64,000 nt of DNA from Marchantia polymorpha subsp. ruderalis. Lineage: Eukaryota > Streptophyta > Marchantiopsida > Marchantiales > Marchantiaceae. Position numbers and translations under genes: made by a program. The notes beneath the pieces are model-generated. The model was given only the letters and a program-made list of their open reading frames with translations, was not told the origin of the DNA and did not search any database. Shown here one piece after another: positions 7,847 to 18,969 of this stretch (its first letter is position 1; the number at the start of each line of letters is the position of its first letter). Location of the stretch: NCBI GenBank assembly GCA_037833965.1, contig AP031355.1:25321501-25385500 (forward strand), read 5' to 3'.

Positions 7847-10402
7847 TTATCTACTACTCGCAACATCTGCGCGAAACCAAACTATACTACTGCACTCGGC
7901 GGATCCGGTGCTGCGCCTCCTGCGCGCCGGACTGCTCCGCTCGCTTTCTCTACCTTGCCAGTCTTCCGACCGGCTGCGCAACCCCAGACGTCGGAGGGCT
8001 GCAGTGACTTCCGACTCTAAGTGCGCCATAATGTCGCGCGCACCCGACAAGAAGGTTTCTAATTTCCTCGCCACTCGCCGCCGACTCCGACTGTCACCCT
8101 CCGTCAATGCCGCCGCCCGAAGCTCGAACTCCCTGAGTGTGATCCTCTCTTGAGCTGCCACCTCCCAATGGGCGTATCCTTTTAGGCAGTGAGTCACCCG
8201 TGTCGCCAACTCTTCTCGCGCCCTGCAGCTGCCTTCCACCTCTGCTAGCTGCATTTCTGCTTCCGCACGCTGCGCCCTCAAATCCGAACACTCGGATTGC
8301 AAGTTGCGCAACAACTCCTCATCCTCCTTGCGGGCTCTTTGACTTTCTTCTAAGGCGCGCGTCTGGCGCGCAAGCTCGGCTGCTAGGACGCGGTTTTGTC
8401 TCCGCTCTTCCTGCAATTCCGACTCGATCTTTGCCCGCATTAGCTCGGCATCCGCCTGACTTTTCGTCGCCGCATCCTCCCTCTGCTGCTGCAAGGCTTG
8501 GTATAGCTTCTGTGTGACCGCCAGGTGTTGTCGGAGGGCGGTGTTCCTATCCACATATACTTGGCACCTAGAGGCCCAAATGGCCACCTTGCTCCTCGTC
8601 CTTCGCTTGATAGTCTCCACATAAGACTGCGGTTTTCCAGTACCCGCGTACTTGGATGTCTTGCGATCCAGATATTGCAGGAGTGGGACTATCTGCTCGC
8701 ACAACACCCCTGTTGGCGTTTTCTGCACAGAATCTGCTTCCTGCTCTTCCGAGCTCGTCTCATCCTCAGTCTCGAGGATTTCAGTCGCCACCGAATCCCT
8801 TGGCGACTCCCTGGAACTGTGGCGCGCAGCAGCTTCCGCTGCGACTGCTGCTCCACTGCCTGCTAAAATATCCAGGGCAGTGGGGGATCCCACTGCTTGA
8901 GCCCCTGTTCCGGCTTGATCTTCGGTCTCCGAAGGGGTCGACGCCGCAGTGACTCTTGTCACCTTTGCACCGCCCGCTTCTGCTGCCTGCCCTTCCGGCG
9001 CAATCTGCGCGGAAGGTGTCTTCGCTGAGGGTGCGTCCGCCGAAGGCGTCCGCACACTGGTCGCCGGCCCTGTCCATCTAGCAGTCGGCGAATCCGGCCG
9101 TCTCTCTGTTGACCGACTTGCAGTCGGCCGACCAGCAGTTGTCCGACTGGGAGTCGGATACACCCTGCGCGTCTTCACTCCACTTGGCCTGCTTGCTGGT
9201 GGCGTCTTCCCAGAAGTGCCTTCCGCCGAAGACGACCTTCTGAGGGTTGTTGGCTCGTCAGCCAAACTCTCTTCTGCTTCCGGCCTGCTATCTGGTTCAA
9301 CGCGCCGTTCAGTTGGCCTTCCTTCCGCTTGTCGGCCTTCAGTCGCCCGACTCGTAGTCGGCCGACTGTCAGTCCGTCCATCTCCTTCCGAAGGCATTGG
9401 TGCCTTCTGCGCAGAGGTATTTGTCGACTTCCCTAGAATCTGCGCGATTATCTCCTCCTGCGTGGGATTCCGCCGGAGCGGAGTACGCCCGGTCTCCTCA
9501 GTACTAGTTGGCATTTTGCGTGCCCTCTGTTTTGGTCGACTGTGAGGCTCGTGGGTGGGCCGACCACGAGTCGGCGCAGCTGGCACTTCCGGCTGCCTGT
9601 CCTCAGGTCTCTCATCCCACTTCCGCTTTCGCGGAATGCGCTCACTTCGACGTTCTTCTGCTGCTCTTGCTTGGGCCGGAGCCGGAGACGGACTGGGAGG
9701 TTCCTTGTCCGGATCCGTGTCTACTTCGGCCTCCCGTGAGTATCTACCTGGATGGCTCTGGGTCAGCAGCGGAAACCGTGTCCGCTCTGAACTTGTCAAA
9801 CATTCCATCGCCCGATAAAACACAATCAAGTAAGGCGAAAGATGATTGAGGGTTCCTCCTCTCTCTTCTTGCGCATGTTGGTGCGTCACCTTCCACAGGA
9901 GCCGTGCCCAATGCACTGGAGCTCCTGACAACACTAGCTCCACAAATTCTACCTGCCAACCATGCATGTAAGCGGTCTTGGTCGGCTGCAATATCTGCAG
10001 TAATGCAGTCGCGACATTTCTCCGCAATCGATCTTTGTAATCCCGTGTCCGGAAATCGTTCTTGGGATGCCTGGCAACTTTGAAGAGCTCATTGTAGGAG
10101 ATTTCTTCCTCCTGGGACACCTTCACGCTATCGGCCTCGAAGAGGAGATCCCCTTCCTCGCCGGCACACCTGCCCAACACCTGCGCCCAGTTACAAATGT
10201 CCCATCTTTCTGGATGTGGACGGAATCCGCGTGAGGGCTTGTGTCTCTCCTGCAGATACTCGCGCACCATCTCCGGACATGTCCAGTTCCACCCCCATAG
10301 AAGGAAATCGAGCTTCAGCCCCAGCAGCACATCTTGAAATGCGCGTAGACCGATCTGCGGCACCCTGAGTGGAGACACTCGCAGCTGGGGAACCTTCGAC
10401 AT
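7847..10402 (-). CDS. LTR (U3)-encoded ORF of the solo LTR, intact
   Basis: An 851-residue protein from the ATG at 10402 (MSKVPQLRVSPLRVPQ). The frame is open for a further 96 codons upstream, but that extension is not kept in the E3 LTR copies, so I choose the shared ATG. The N-terminal 230 residues (FLLWGWNWTCPEMVREYLQ, WAQVLGRCAGEEGDLLFE, GGTLNHLSPYLIVFYRA) match the E1-type LTR protein. The middle is Pro/Ser/Arg/Thr-rich with PSA and SRTT repeats. The C-terminal 250 residues are coiled coil (LAAELARQTRALEESQRARKE... ). The frame is intact in a solo LTR that has no gag or pol of its own, so either the insertion is fairly recent or the protein is conserved for its own sake. Function unknown. 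Confidence 0.75.
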   Translation of the reverse strand: MSKVPQLRVSPLRVPQIGLRAFQDVLLGLKLDFLLWGWNWTCPEMVREYLQERHKPSRGFRPHPERWDICNWAQVLGRCAGEEGDLLFEADSVKVSQEEEISYNELFKVARHPKNDFRTRDYKDRLRRNVATALLQILQPTKTAYMHGWQVEFVELVLSGAPVHWARLLWKVTHQHAQEERGGTLNHLSPYLIVFYRAMECLTSSERTRFPLLTQSHPGRYSREAEVDTDPDKEPPSPSPAPAQARAAEERRSERIPRKRKWDERPEDRQPEVPAAPTRGRPTHEPHSRPKQRARKMPTSTEETGRTPLRRNPTQEEIIAQILGKSTNTSAQKAPMPSEGDGRTDSRPTTSRATEGRQAEGRPTERRVEPDSRPEAEESLADEPTTLRRSSSAEGTSGKTPPASRPSGVKTRRVYPTPSRTTAGRPTASRSTERRPDSPTARWTGPATSVRTPSADAPSAKTPSAQIAPEGQAAEAGGAKVTRVTAASTPSETEDQAGTGAQAVGSPTALDILAGSGAAVAAEAAARHSSRESPRDSVATEILETEDETSSEEQEADSVQKTPTGVLCEQIVPLLQYLDRKTSKYAGTGKPQSYVETIKRRTRSKVAIWASRCQVYVDRNTALRQHLAVTQKLYQALQQQREDAATKSQADAELMRAKIESELQEERRQNRVLAAELARQTRALEESQRARKEDEELLRNLQSECSDLRAQRAEAEMQLAEVEGSCRAREELATRVTHCLKGYAHWEVAAQERITLREFELRAAALTEGDSRSRRRVARKLETFLSGARDIMAHLESEVTAALRRLGLRSRSEDWQGRESERSSPARRRRSTGSAECSSIVWFRADVASSR
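9113..9361. repeat. Triloop hairpin cluster CCGACT-NNN-AGTCGG
   Basis: Perfect 6-bp inverted repeats with a 3-nt spacer occur at 9113-9127, 9143-9157 and 9347-9361, with several partial ones nearby. They lie inside the low-complexity coding part of the LTR ORF. Confidence 0.6.
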
Positions 10403-11275
10403 TGCGTTTCCTGCACACACAAACGTTCTCTCTTTCGCTCGCTCTCTCACAATCGCCACTGCGCGTCGGCCGCTCAAGCACTGACTGCTCACTCTCTCTT
10501 CGCTCTCGCTCAAGTTCGCTACTCGCAATTCTCTCCAAGGTCTGTCAAGATCCTTGCGCAACTCGTCTCCGCACTCTCTCCTCTCACTGCAGGTCTCTCC
10601 GCCTTTGCGCGTAATCTTGGAAGCTGGAAATCGCAAAATCAAGAATGAGAGAATGAGACTGGAGCGCAGTCTTTTCTTCTCCGAATTCAAGAACGTCCAA
10701 CGTTCTTACTGGTTACAACGTACGCAGCCGGCTATACGGCCTAACGGTTCGCCCTTTGCATGCGCGAATTCACGTCTCCGCACTGCGTGCATTCGCATGC
10801 GTGAATGTTGAATTCTCCCGCCGCCGCCGCCTTCCGGACTCGAGTCCGCCGCAGGGTATACGTCGGCTATGTTGTCTTTCCCTAACCCGTCCATCACCGG
10901 AGGCGTGTCGCCGCTGGCGCGTTCCTTATCCGTCGGCGCCTTGCTGGAGGCGCACATCCAGTCGGAGCGAATTACGCCGGCGCGCATTCGTACCGCTTAT
11001 TTTGTCCTTTATGCCTCGTCCATTGCTGACGGCGCATATCCGCCAGCGCAAATCATGCCAGCGCATCCGGCCATCAGCGCCATGTCGGAGACGTACATCC
11101 GACCGGCTCTTTCCTTCCATGAGCAGTCGCCAAAGGGGCTTCCGACTCTGAGTTGGTTTCCTCCCATGAGCGCGCGATTCCGCCGAAGGCGCATCGCCGA
11201 GGGCGTACGGGAGTCCTTTCCGGCTGTGAACCCTAGCGCGAACGGCGCATGTCCGGCTACGAGTTTTCCGACGCT

Positions 11276-11396
11276 CATAACTTCTCCGTCCCTGATCCAT
11301 CTCCGACGCTCTTGGGCTCGTTAGAACGAGCGTCCCGAGCTCTTTCTAATGTGACTTCAACCAACTGGATCTACCGTGTATTCCGATCGTTATGAA
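11276..11396 (-). repeat. Structured LTR module, copy in the solo LTR
   Basis: Outer arms CTCATAAC and GTTATGAAG lie at the ends. On the minus strand the inner hairpin reads TTAGAA...TTCTAA around GAGC...GCTC, a paired substitution relative to TTGGAA...TTCCAA in other copies. Confidence 0.7.
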
Positions 11397-11775
11397 GGTT
11401 TTCCCTTTCCGCGCCAGCGGCGCATCGCCGAAGGCGCACTCATGGTCGGACGCCTTCAGAGGTCCGGGCCCTTCTTCTGACGTCTTTAGCAAAACCTCCT
11501 CCTGAGGTGTCTGCGCCGGAAGCGTAGCTTCCTTATACGCTGGAAGCGCGTGAGTAGGGACACCTGAGAAAAGGAGCTTTTGCCGAAGGCGCCGAAGGCG
11601 CCGAAGACATTGGCGTTGGTACATCCGACTACGCGATTCTTCGTGACCTCGTGACGATCTCATCAATCCACTCTATTTAACGTACCCTTTTCTAACTACA
11701 AACACTGCTTCGGTACTAGTTTTCTAAAATTGTTTAAATTCTGAAAAAAAACAAAAAGTGTGTTACCACAGGAAG

Positions 11776-14136
11776 AAGGCGCGAAGTTGGTACAATCACG
11801 AGAGTATCGATCCGAATGGATTGACAACATGGGCTCAACTGAAGGAGAAGTTCCTTCGACGCTTCCGCGAGCTAGGCTACGACAGTCGGGTATTGACAAA
11901 GTTGCGTAACCTGCAGCGGGAGAAGAAGGAGAGTCTGCGTGACTACACCGAGAGATTTCTGGACCTCCTTGAAAGAATACCGAAAACGGGACCAGGGTCC
12001 CCCTTCTCGGTACAGCAAGCTGTGGATTGGTATGTGACCGGCTTAACTCGGGAGATGGAGACTTTTTGCCGACGCAGTAAGTGCGATACTATCGAGGACG
12101 TGATTGCATCGGCCGAAGCCTTCGAAACTTCCACTCTCAACCGAAGAGGGAGAGAGAGACGGGAGTCAAAGGAGCGAAAACCGAAGGGAGGGCGAAGACG
12201 ACGCAGAGGTGCAACTCCGTCATTGGAAGAACAGTCCTCGGACGAGAACCGTTCCTCATCCGAAGAAGAGGAAACCTCCTTGTCGGAGGAGGAGAAGAAG
12301 AAAAAGAAGCATGGGGCAGCGAAGAAGAAGGGCCACCGACGAGCGACTATGGACAGTGCGCCGGGAGACATAGCATCGAAGATGGAGACCCTTGTGAAGG
12401 ACTTCGCCGACCTCAAAGTTCAAGTGGTAGGCGGCCAGGATCGACGAAAATCACCCGGGAGAGTGCGGGCAAACTTGTGGTGCACTACGTGCGAAGCGGT
12501 GGGACATGCGAACACCGAGTGTCTTACCAACCGTCCGTCATATCCAGTCAACGCAGTGGAGTGGGCACAACCGTACTATGGGGAAAACCCCCAGTACTAT
12601 GGAGAGGCGAGCGAAGAGACAGCCTACGCCGTCCAGTCGGTCCCCGCCCCTACTACAGTTACGCAAGTGCATATCCCCCGGTATCATCCGGTAGATCGGG
12701 CCACTACAGTACCTGTGAGGCGAAGGGCACCTCCAGGGACGTTTGACACACCGCCACCGCGAGCTTGTTATAATTGTGGGGAAGTTGGACACTTCTCACC
12801 TAAGTGCCCCCATCCCAAAAGGCAAACCGGGTATGTCCCGACATGTAGTAACTGCAAGAAGTCCGGGCATACTGCGCCAGAGTGTGATCAGCCACCAGTT
12901 CCTCGGCCAACGGTACGATTTGTGACCACCCCTGCCAAGGAGGACGTCCAAGTTAACCAGGTCAAAGTAGGTTCGGACAGAAATGACGAAGACGAAGAAT
13001 GGCCGGCGGAAGAAGTTATGTGCGCACGAGTCGAAACTCGTAGTTCCAAGAAATCGAAGGAACAAGAGCGCGACACTCGCAAGCACGAACGGAGAACCGA
13101 CGACCGGACGGGAAAAGGGAAAGAGAAGGCATCCGGCAAGTCCAACTTGCGACCTGCACGAAAGCCTTCGGTTACGCAAGAAGCACCAGCAGTGCGCACA
13201 CATACATCGGTCGAAGATGAGCCAGTACGCTTGCTGAAACGTGACTATGCCCCGGATATCAGAGAAGAGGTAAGGAACTTGTTGAAGGAAGCGACCCGCA
13301 ACCAAAAGGGACCACAGCGGGAAGACTTGTCACCCTCCTTTGGTGTGAAGATGGCAGCAACTTTGGAACCTCGCAGGGCGTCGTCTCCAACCCGACGCGT
13401 CCACTATGACTTAGTCGAAGATCTCGGGAATCGGCAAGTGAACATCACGTTCAACCAGCTTCTTGAGGACAACAAGACGTATCGGAGGATGTTGATGCTT
13501 TCGTTACGACGCCCGCGGAAGCCGTGCACATCCAAAGCCCCTCAGGTGTACCAAGTGGCCAGCGAAGACCAAGGGCCACCAGAGATCGATGTGGAAATAG
13601 CAGGGTGTTGTGTACGCAAGGTACCAGTAGACTCTGGATCAGGAGTCAACATAATGACGGAGGACACTACAAGAGCCTTGGGGTTCAGTGAATACGAACC
13701 TTCGAGGCGTGTGTTGAGGTTAGCCGATCAGACGCGGAGAATGCCTGTAGGTATGCTACGCAATGTCAAAACAATCATCGGTGGTGCAGACTTTCGGTTG
13801 ACTTATATCATCCTTCAACCGATGCTGAAGCAAGGCTATGACGTCCTGCTCGGGCGACCGTGGCTGTATGGCGCACAAGTACGATGTGACTGTCGTAGGC
13901 ATCGCCTTAAGTTTCCCCATCCTACGGAACCGACAAAGATCATCACGGTGCCTTGGAACAAGGTCCGACATGAAGGAGAGACCCCATCGACAAGTGCGGG
14001 TTACACATCGGGGGTAGACAGTGATTCGGCCGCACGATCAGATTCCAGTGACACTGAATCCAATTATTTCGTGGGATTCGTTGCCTGCTGTTTTGTGGAA
14101 GAAGAACCGGACGCTATTCAGCCGGAGGACGAATAG
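11776..14136 (+). pseudogene. gag-pro: E1 gag-pro, 3' part: capsid end, three zinc knuckles, protease
   Basis: Continues gag in frame after the solo LTR. It completes the capsid domain (ARSWYNHES, FLRRFRELGYDSRV, DYTERFLDLLERIP), then an acidic Ser/Glu and Lys-rich linker. Three CX2CX4HX4C knuckles bind RNA: CTTCEAVGHANTEC (about 12481), CYNCGEVGHFSPKC (about 12766) and CSNCKKSGHTAPEC (about 12844). The aspartic protease follows, with VPVDSGSGVNIMTE (about 13621; catalytic Asp in DSG) and the flap/LLGRPWL region near 13850. It ends at TAG 14134-14136 in a readthrough context. Apart from the LTR insertion I see no other lesion in this part. Confidence 0.88.
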
Positions 14137-14142
14137 CAATTA
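14134..14142 (+). promoter_or_regulatory. Leaky stop codon UAG-CAA-UUA between gag-pro and pol (E1)
   Basis: The gag-pro stop TAG is followed by CAATTA, an exact match to the UAG-CAR-YYA context that directs readthrough in tobacco mosaic virus. pol continues in the same frame with no other stop. Its first roughly 40 codons after the TAG have no ATG but are conserved as protein with E3 (GLGRSE-SHTEGIVDPSDC), so they must be translated. Confidence 0.8.
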
Positions 14143-16977
14143 ACGGTAGGACTGGGGAGGAGTGAGACGAGTCACACCGAGGGCATTGTCGACCCTAGTG
14201 ACTGTCACGAAGTACAACTCAGTCCCGACAAGTGCTTGAAGGTATCAAGCACGGTGAAAGGAGACGAGCTAAGGGAGGTACAGACATTTCTTAGCCATTA
14301 TGTCGATGTCTTCGCCTGGAAGATCAAAGACATGAAGGGGATACCTGCACGGTATGGAGAACACCGTATTGATCTACTGGATGAAGCAGTACCCATACGT
14401 CAGCGCCAGTATCGCCTCAACCCAAAATACTCCTTGCTAGTTAAGGAGGAGATAGATAAGTACCTGAGCGCCGGTATTATTTACCCAGTGCTCAGCAGTG
14501 AATGGGTATCGCCGATTGTTATCGTACCAAAGAAGTTGACGGGTAAGATACGAGTGTGTCAGGATTTCCGGAAGTTGAATGCAGCAACACGTAAGGATCA
14601 TCACCCGTTGCCGTTCACGGATGCCATCTTAGACCATGTCGCGGGACATGAGTGCTATAGCTTCCTGGACGGGTTCTCAGGTTACAATCAGGTGTCTATC
14701 CGGGAACAGGACAAGGATAAAACGACGTTCACAACCGACTGGGGAACTTACGCATATCACAAGATGCCCTTCGGTCTATGCAACGCACCTGCCACCTTTC
14801 AGCGGATGATGACCAATATTTTTCAGGAGCAACTAAGGAAGTTCTTGGAAATATTCATAGATGACTTCTGTGTCTTTGGGAAGCGGTCAGAACACCTAAG
14901 TCATCTGAAGCAGACCTTTGATAAATGTAGGGAGAGCAGTTTATCGCTGCACCCCGAGAAGTGTTTTTTCTTTATGACTAGTGGAATCTTGTTGGGCCAT
15001 CGGGTCTCGGCAGACGGCATTGCAGTGGACATCGAGAAGGTCAAGGTTATACTCGAGCTTGAGCCACCAACGAATCTGAGAGAGCTTCGAGCATTCCTGG
15101 GTCATGTGGGCTACTATCGAAGATTCATACACATGTATGCAATATTGACGGCCGACCTGACCAAGTTGTTGAAGAAGGACGAGCCTTATGCCTGGGGTGC
15201 AAACCAGCAATCAGCATTCGAGGCTCTGAAAGCGAAACTCACGACTGCTCCAGTGCTAAGGAGTCCAGACTGGAATCGACCATTCCATGTTTACGTTGAC
15301 ACATCTGCATTTGCCATCGGTGTAGTACTGAGCCAAAAGGATGACAACAAAAAGGACTACCCGATCTATTTCGCGAGCCGTCAGCTGTCTCTAGCAGAGA
15401 GGAAGTACACCACGACGGAGAGAGAAGCGTTGGGGATGGTGTACTCCTGTAAAAAGTTTCGACACTACCTAATCTGCTACGAGTTTGTGTTCCATGTGGA
15501 TCACTACGCATTGCAACACCTAGTCAAGAAAGCCGACCTGTCCGGTCGGATAGCCAGATGGGTGCTGTTGCTACAAGAGTTCACCTACACGGTCCAGACC
15601 AGGAAAGGGATGCATCACGAAAATGCAGATTACTTGTCCAGATTATGGACCCAGCCTACCGAGGAGGAATTGGTGGACGATTTTCCAGATGAAGAATTGT
15701 TTCAGTTGTCTGCGGGGCACGAGTCCCGCTATGCCGACCTGTACCGATATCTGCTAACACTTCAGTGTCCCGTGGGCATGGACTTGGAACAAAGGACTGT
15801 CTTTATTCATAAGGCAGTCCCGTACCAACTCCAGCAGGGTGTTTTGTTCAAGAAGATGGCAGATGAACGCTTGTGCAGGTGTCTGGAGGAATCAGAGGTC
15901 CCAAGAGTAGTAAGCGCGATGCATACCGAGGAGGCGGGTGGACACTATGCCACCCGAAACACAGTCACAAAGATTGTAAATGCGGGGTATTGGTGGCCGA
16001 CCATGTTTAAGGATGTTCTAGATTACATCCGCAAATGCGATAGTTGCCAGAGGACGGGGAGACCAACGCCTACAACACGATGGCCCCTGACTCCCATCAT
16101 GCCTCTAGCACCTTTCAAAAAGTGGGGCATTGACTTTGTAGGGCCGATACAACCAGTGACTAGGAACACACGAAGGCGCTACATTCTGGTAGCTACGGAC
16201 TACGCCACCAAAATGGTGGAGGCCAAGGCCACAAGAAGAGATGATGCAGCCACAGTGGCAGCCTTCTTGTTCGAGTCGATCATCACGCGCTACGGATGTC
16301 CCTTAGAGCTCGTCAGCGACCAGGGCACGCATTTTCTGAACCAGATCATCGAAGATCTGACACGGTATTTCCACATCAAGCACCGGAAGACTACCCCATA
16401 CAATCCCAAGGCGAATGGATTGACGGAGAAGTCCAATGGTCTGTTGTGTAAAATACTACTCAAGGTCACGGTAAACCACACTTACGACTGGGATACGAAG
16501 TTAGCAGCCGCTCTATGAGCGTATCGGACAGCTGAGAAAATTACGACCAAACAGACACCATACTTTCTAGTGTATGGTCAGCACCCGATCCTCCCGATCG
16601 AGTTCGAAGTACCCACCCAACGAACGTTGGATTTATAGAGGGTGAGTGCAGAGGAGAGTCAGCTCTACAGATTACAGGAGGTCATGCTGCTGGAAGAGAG
16701 GAGACGAGAAGCCGAGGAACGCACCAGGAGAATTCAGCTCCGCCGGAAGGAGAGATACGATAAGAAGATCAAACCTGTACTCCTGCAGAAGAGTGATTTG
16801 GCACTGCTCTACGACAGCAGGCATGCCAGATTCCCAGGCAAACTGCACCTAAGATGGATGGGACCTTACAAGGTTGTCGAAGTATTCTCGAATGGATCTA
16901 TTCAACTTGCGGACCTAGCCGGCGATTTATTAGGCACCCGAGTGAATGGGTGGCGGTTGAAGAAATACCACATGTGA
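14137..16977 (+). pseudogene. pol: E1 pol: reverse transcriptase, RNase H, integrase with two nonsense codons
   Basis: In frame with gag-pro through the leaky UAG. RT motifs: LDGFSGYNQVSI (about 14665), the fingers/palm MPFGLCNAPATFQRMM, and catalytic FIDDF (about 14854). RNase H starts at VYVDTSAFAIGVVLSQ (about 15291). The integrase zinc finger has the HHCC pattern (H-TEEAGGH...CDSCQR, about 15920-16050). The DDE core has WGIDFVGP (about 16123), VSDQGTHF (about 16312) and NGLTEKSNG (about 16414). The C-terminus GPYKVVEVF...VNGWRLKKYHM lacks a chromodomain. TGA at 16516-16518 replaces the Trp seen in E3, and TAG at 16636-16638 replaces the Gln seen in E3. Otherwise the frame is intact, so this is a recently inactivated polyprotein. 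Confidence 0.88.
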
Positions 16978-17001
16978 GTGTTCGCGTGGGCGCTCACGAT
17001 T

Positions 17002-17014
17002 GAGGAGGGGAGCA
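17002..17014 (+). other. E1 polypurine tract
   Basis: GAGGAGGGGAGCA ends directly at the 3' LTR start TGTGGTACC. It is the primer site for plus-strand DNA synthesis. E3 carries the same tract (GAGGAGGGGGGCA). Confidence 0.85.
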
Positions 17015-17281
17015 TGTGGTACCCCACTTTTGGTAATTTTGAGGAAATTAAAACATTTTTGGAAAACTGTACCACGGCAGCAGTGTAAATAGCCTTCGGT
17101 GCATCAAAATAGAGTGAATTTGGAAGATCGCAGAGATTCTCGAGGGACCTCGTAGAATCTAGAAGTTGGGTGCAGCGTCAAGGAAGGGCACCACCCTCCC
17201 TGCGAGCTCTGAAGGTATGATCCCTACGGCACAAGGCGCAAAATCCGCCTTCGGCGCTGTGCCCTCGGCGGTAGGGAAATT

Positions 17282-17407
17282 CTTCATATTTAGGTCAACC
17301 CCCAAACGCCTTGACTTGGTTAGCGTCTCGTCGGAAAGAGCTTGACGCGTTGATTCTAACGAGCCCAAGAACGCCACAAACAGATGAGGACTCCGGGAGT
17401 TATGAAG
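17282..17407 (+). repeat. Structured LTR module, copy in the E1 3' LTR
   Basis: Outer arms CTTCATA (17282-17288) and TATGAAG (17401-17407) are perfectly complementary. The inner hairpin (GTCGGAA, 17330; TTCTAAC, 17354) has decayed by one or two pairs. Confidence 0.65.
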
Positions 17408-18217
17408 GTTGTAAGATACTCAGCTTTCCGCCTGCGCACAGGCGAAGAAAGTTTTGTCCTATGCGCGGACGAAGGAAGTTCGCCTGCGCACAGGCGAAAT
17501 AGGGTTTTGATGTAGGCGCGAAGTTCGCCTACGCACAGGCGTCCGCCTGTGCACAGGCGCTTCGGCGTCGGCGGGAAATCCGCCTTCGGCCCTAGAAATG
17601 CGCCTTCGGAGGTAGAAATTGTACGGCGCCTTCTGCGCCAGCGCAACGGCGCGGACGGGCGAGGAGCCGCCAGAATAGTAAAAACCGTACGGACCGTACG
17701 GACGGGACGGATGGATGCTCTCGTGGTCGGGCGGTGTTGCGACGGCGAGAGCGCCGACGGAGAGACCAGGAACGGACAGTCTGGAGGGAGGTTGTTGACC
17801 GCGGTCAACGCCTTCTGCGCCAGCGTATCGACGCGGACGGACTTTGCCTACGCGCAGGCGAGCGCCTGTGCACATGCGGGTGAAGTTCCGCGCCGGCGGA
17901 GAATCCGCCGAGGAGTCCGCCTACGCACAGGCGGGAGTTGAACTTTTGTCCGACGTGCGGACACGCGCCGGGGTAGAGGAGGATTGGCTGAGGAGCGGTA
18001 CGAACGAGTGTACCGCGCAAGGCGGAAAAGACGCCTTCGGCGCTGCGCACCCATGTCCGCAGCGTAGTACGCTCGCGGAGTTCAAATTCGCCAATTCGAG
18101 CATGTGAGTTAAATCGGCGTCGGCGGAGCGTGAAGCCGCGCGTGAGAGCGGAGACCGTTTTAGCGTAGAGCCGGCGCGGCCATCATTTGAGTCGACCCTC
18201 ACGAGCAAGAGCCGACC
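17408..18217. repeat. Palindrome-rich leader of the E1 3' LTR
   Basis: Same layout as 119-960. GCCTGTGCACAGGC at 17551-17564 and GCGCC-TTC-GGCGC type hairpins recur among GC-rich sequence. No conserved ORF is visible. Confidence 0.65.
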
Positions 18218-18969
18218 ATGACCTTCGACCGGGAGGCGGAGAGCGTCCCATTCTTGAATTCGCGATTCCATTTTCTAGTGCGAGCTGCGCGCGTCCATCT
18301 GCTAGCTGCTAAACATTCCCGACATCGCCGCGAAGAGGATTACTTGGTGATTGAGAGAGAAGTGAGTGCGCGTGATTTGGAATTGAGTGAGATTAGAGTT
18401 TGCCGAGGAAGCAAGGAGCTCGAGCGGAGCAGAAGGAGAATTAGCGAACAGGCGAATTCCAAGAACGCAATGTCGAGACTGAGCCGATTGCGGATGCTGC
18501 CGCTCCGACTGCCACAGAACGGGCTGCGCGCTTACGAGGAACGACTGATAGCAAGAAAGCTCGATTTCTTGCTATGGGGATGGAACTACATTTGTGCGGA
18601 TATGGTGCGCGAGTGGCTAGAGCCACGGGGACCACCTACGCGCGGATTGCGTCCGCATGTCGATCGGTGGACAGTCCAAGATTGGGCGCAAGCATTAGGG
18701 AGGTGTGCCGGCATCCCAGGGCACCTCCTCTTTGATAGTGAGAGCGTCAAGGTGTCTAAGCAGGACGAGGCGCAATTTGTGGAGCTGTTCAAGCGAGAGA
18801 GGTCTACCAAGAATGGGTACAAGACCCGCGATTACAAGGATCGCTTCCGCTGAACTATGGCTACGGCGCTGCTGCAATTACTGCAGCCACACCGCGCCTG
18901 CTACATCACATTGTGGCAGGTCTCTTTTGTGGAGTGCATCATCGAGGGAGCTCCAATTCACTGGGCGAG
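18218..18969 (+). pseudogene. E1 3' LTR U3 ORF, N-terminal part, broken
   Basis: Same ATG and N-terminus (MTFDREAESVPFLNSRF) as the intact copy at 970. A TGA at 18851-18853 (after DYKDRFR) truncates it, where the intact copy continues RTLSAALMQ. The remaining coding similarity runs on to the E2 insertion point, and the rest is at 44486-46831. Confidence 0.85.

Larger units (their letters stand above)
6886..11770 (-). mobile_element. Solo LTR of an E3-type element inserted in E1 gag
   Basis: A complete 4885-bp LTR in reverse orientation: on the given strand it starts TGTAATAACCC and ends GTTACCACA. It is flanked by the perfect 5-bp duplication GGAAG (6881-6885 and 11771-11775). There is no primer site, gag, pol or second LTR, so it is the product of recombination between two LTRs. 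It is homologous throughout to the E3 LTRs (26654-31509 and 37300-42155) but clearly diverged from them. Confidence 0.93.
17015..18969 (+). mobile_element. E1 3' LTR, left part (cut by E2)
   Basis: Starts TGTGGTACCCC immediately after the polypurine tract and runs through the structured module, the palindrome-rich leader and the first part of the U3 ORF. It is broken at 18969 by E2, whose target duplication GCGAG is 18965-18969. The sequence resumes at 44491. Confidence 0.9.

Noticed and set aside
16642-16977. Separate small gene after E1 pol
   Set aside because: It is the integrase C-terminus in the pol frame, cut off by two nonsense codons.
16900-16977. Chromodomain at the integrase C-terminus
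   Set aside because: The proteins of E1, E2 and E3 stop right after the small-barrel motif, with no aromatic-cage sequence following.
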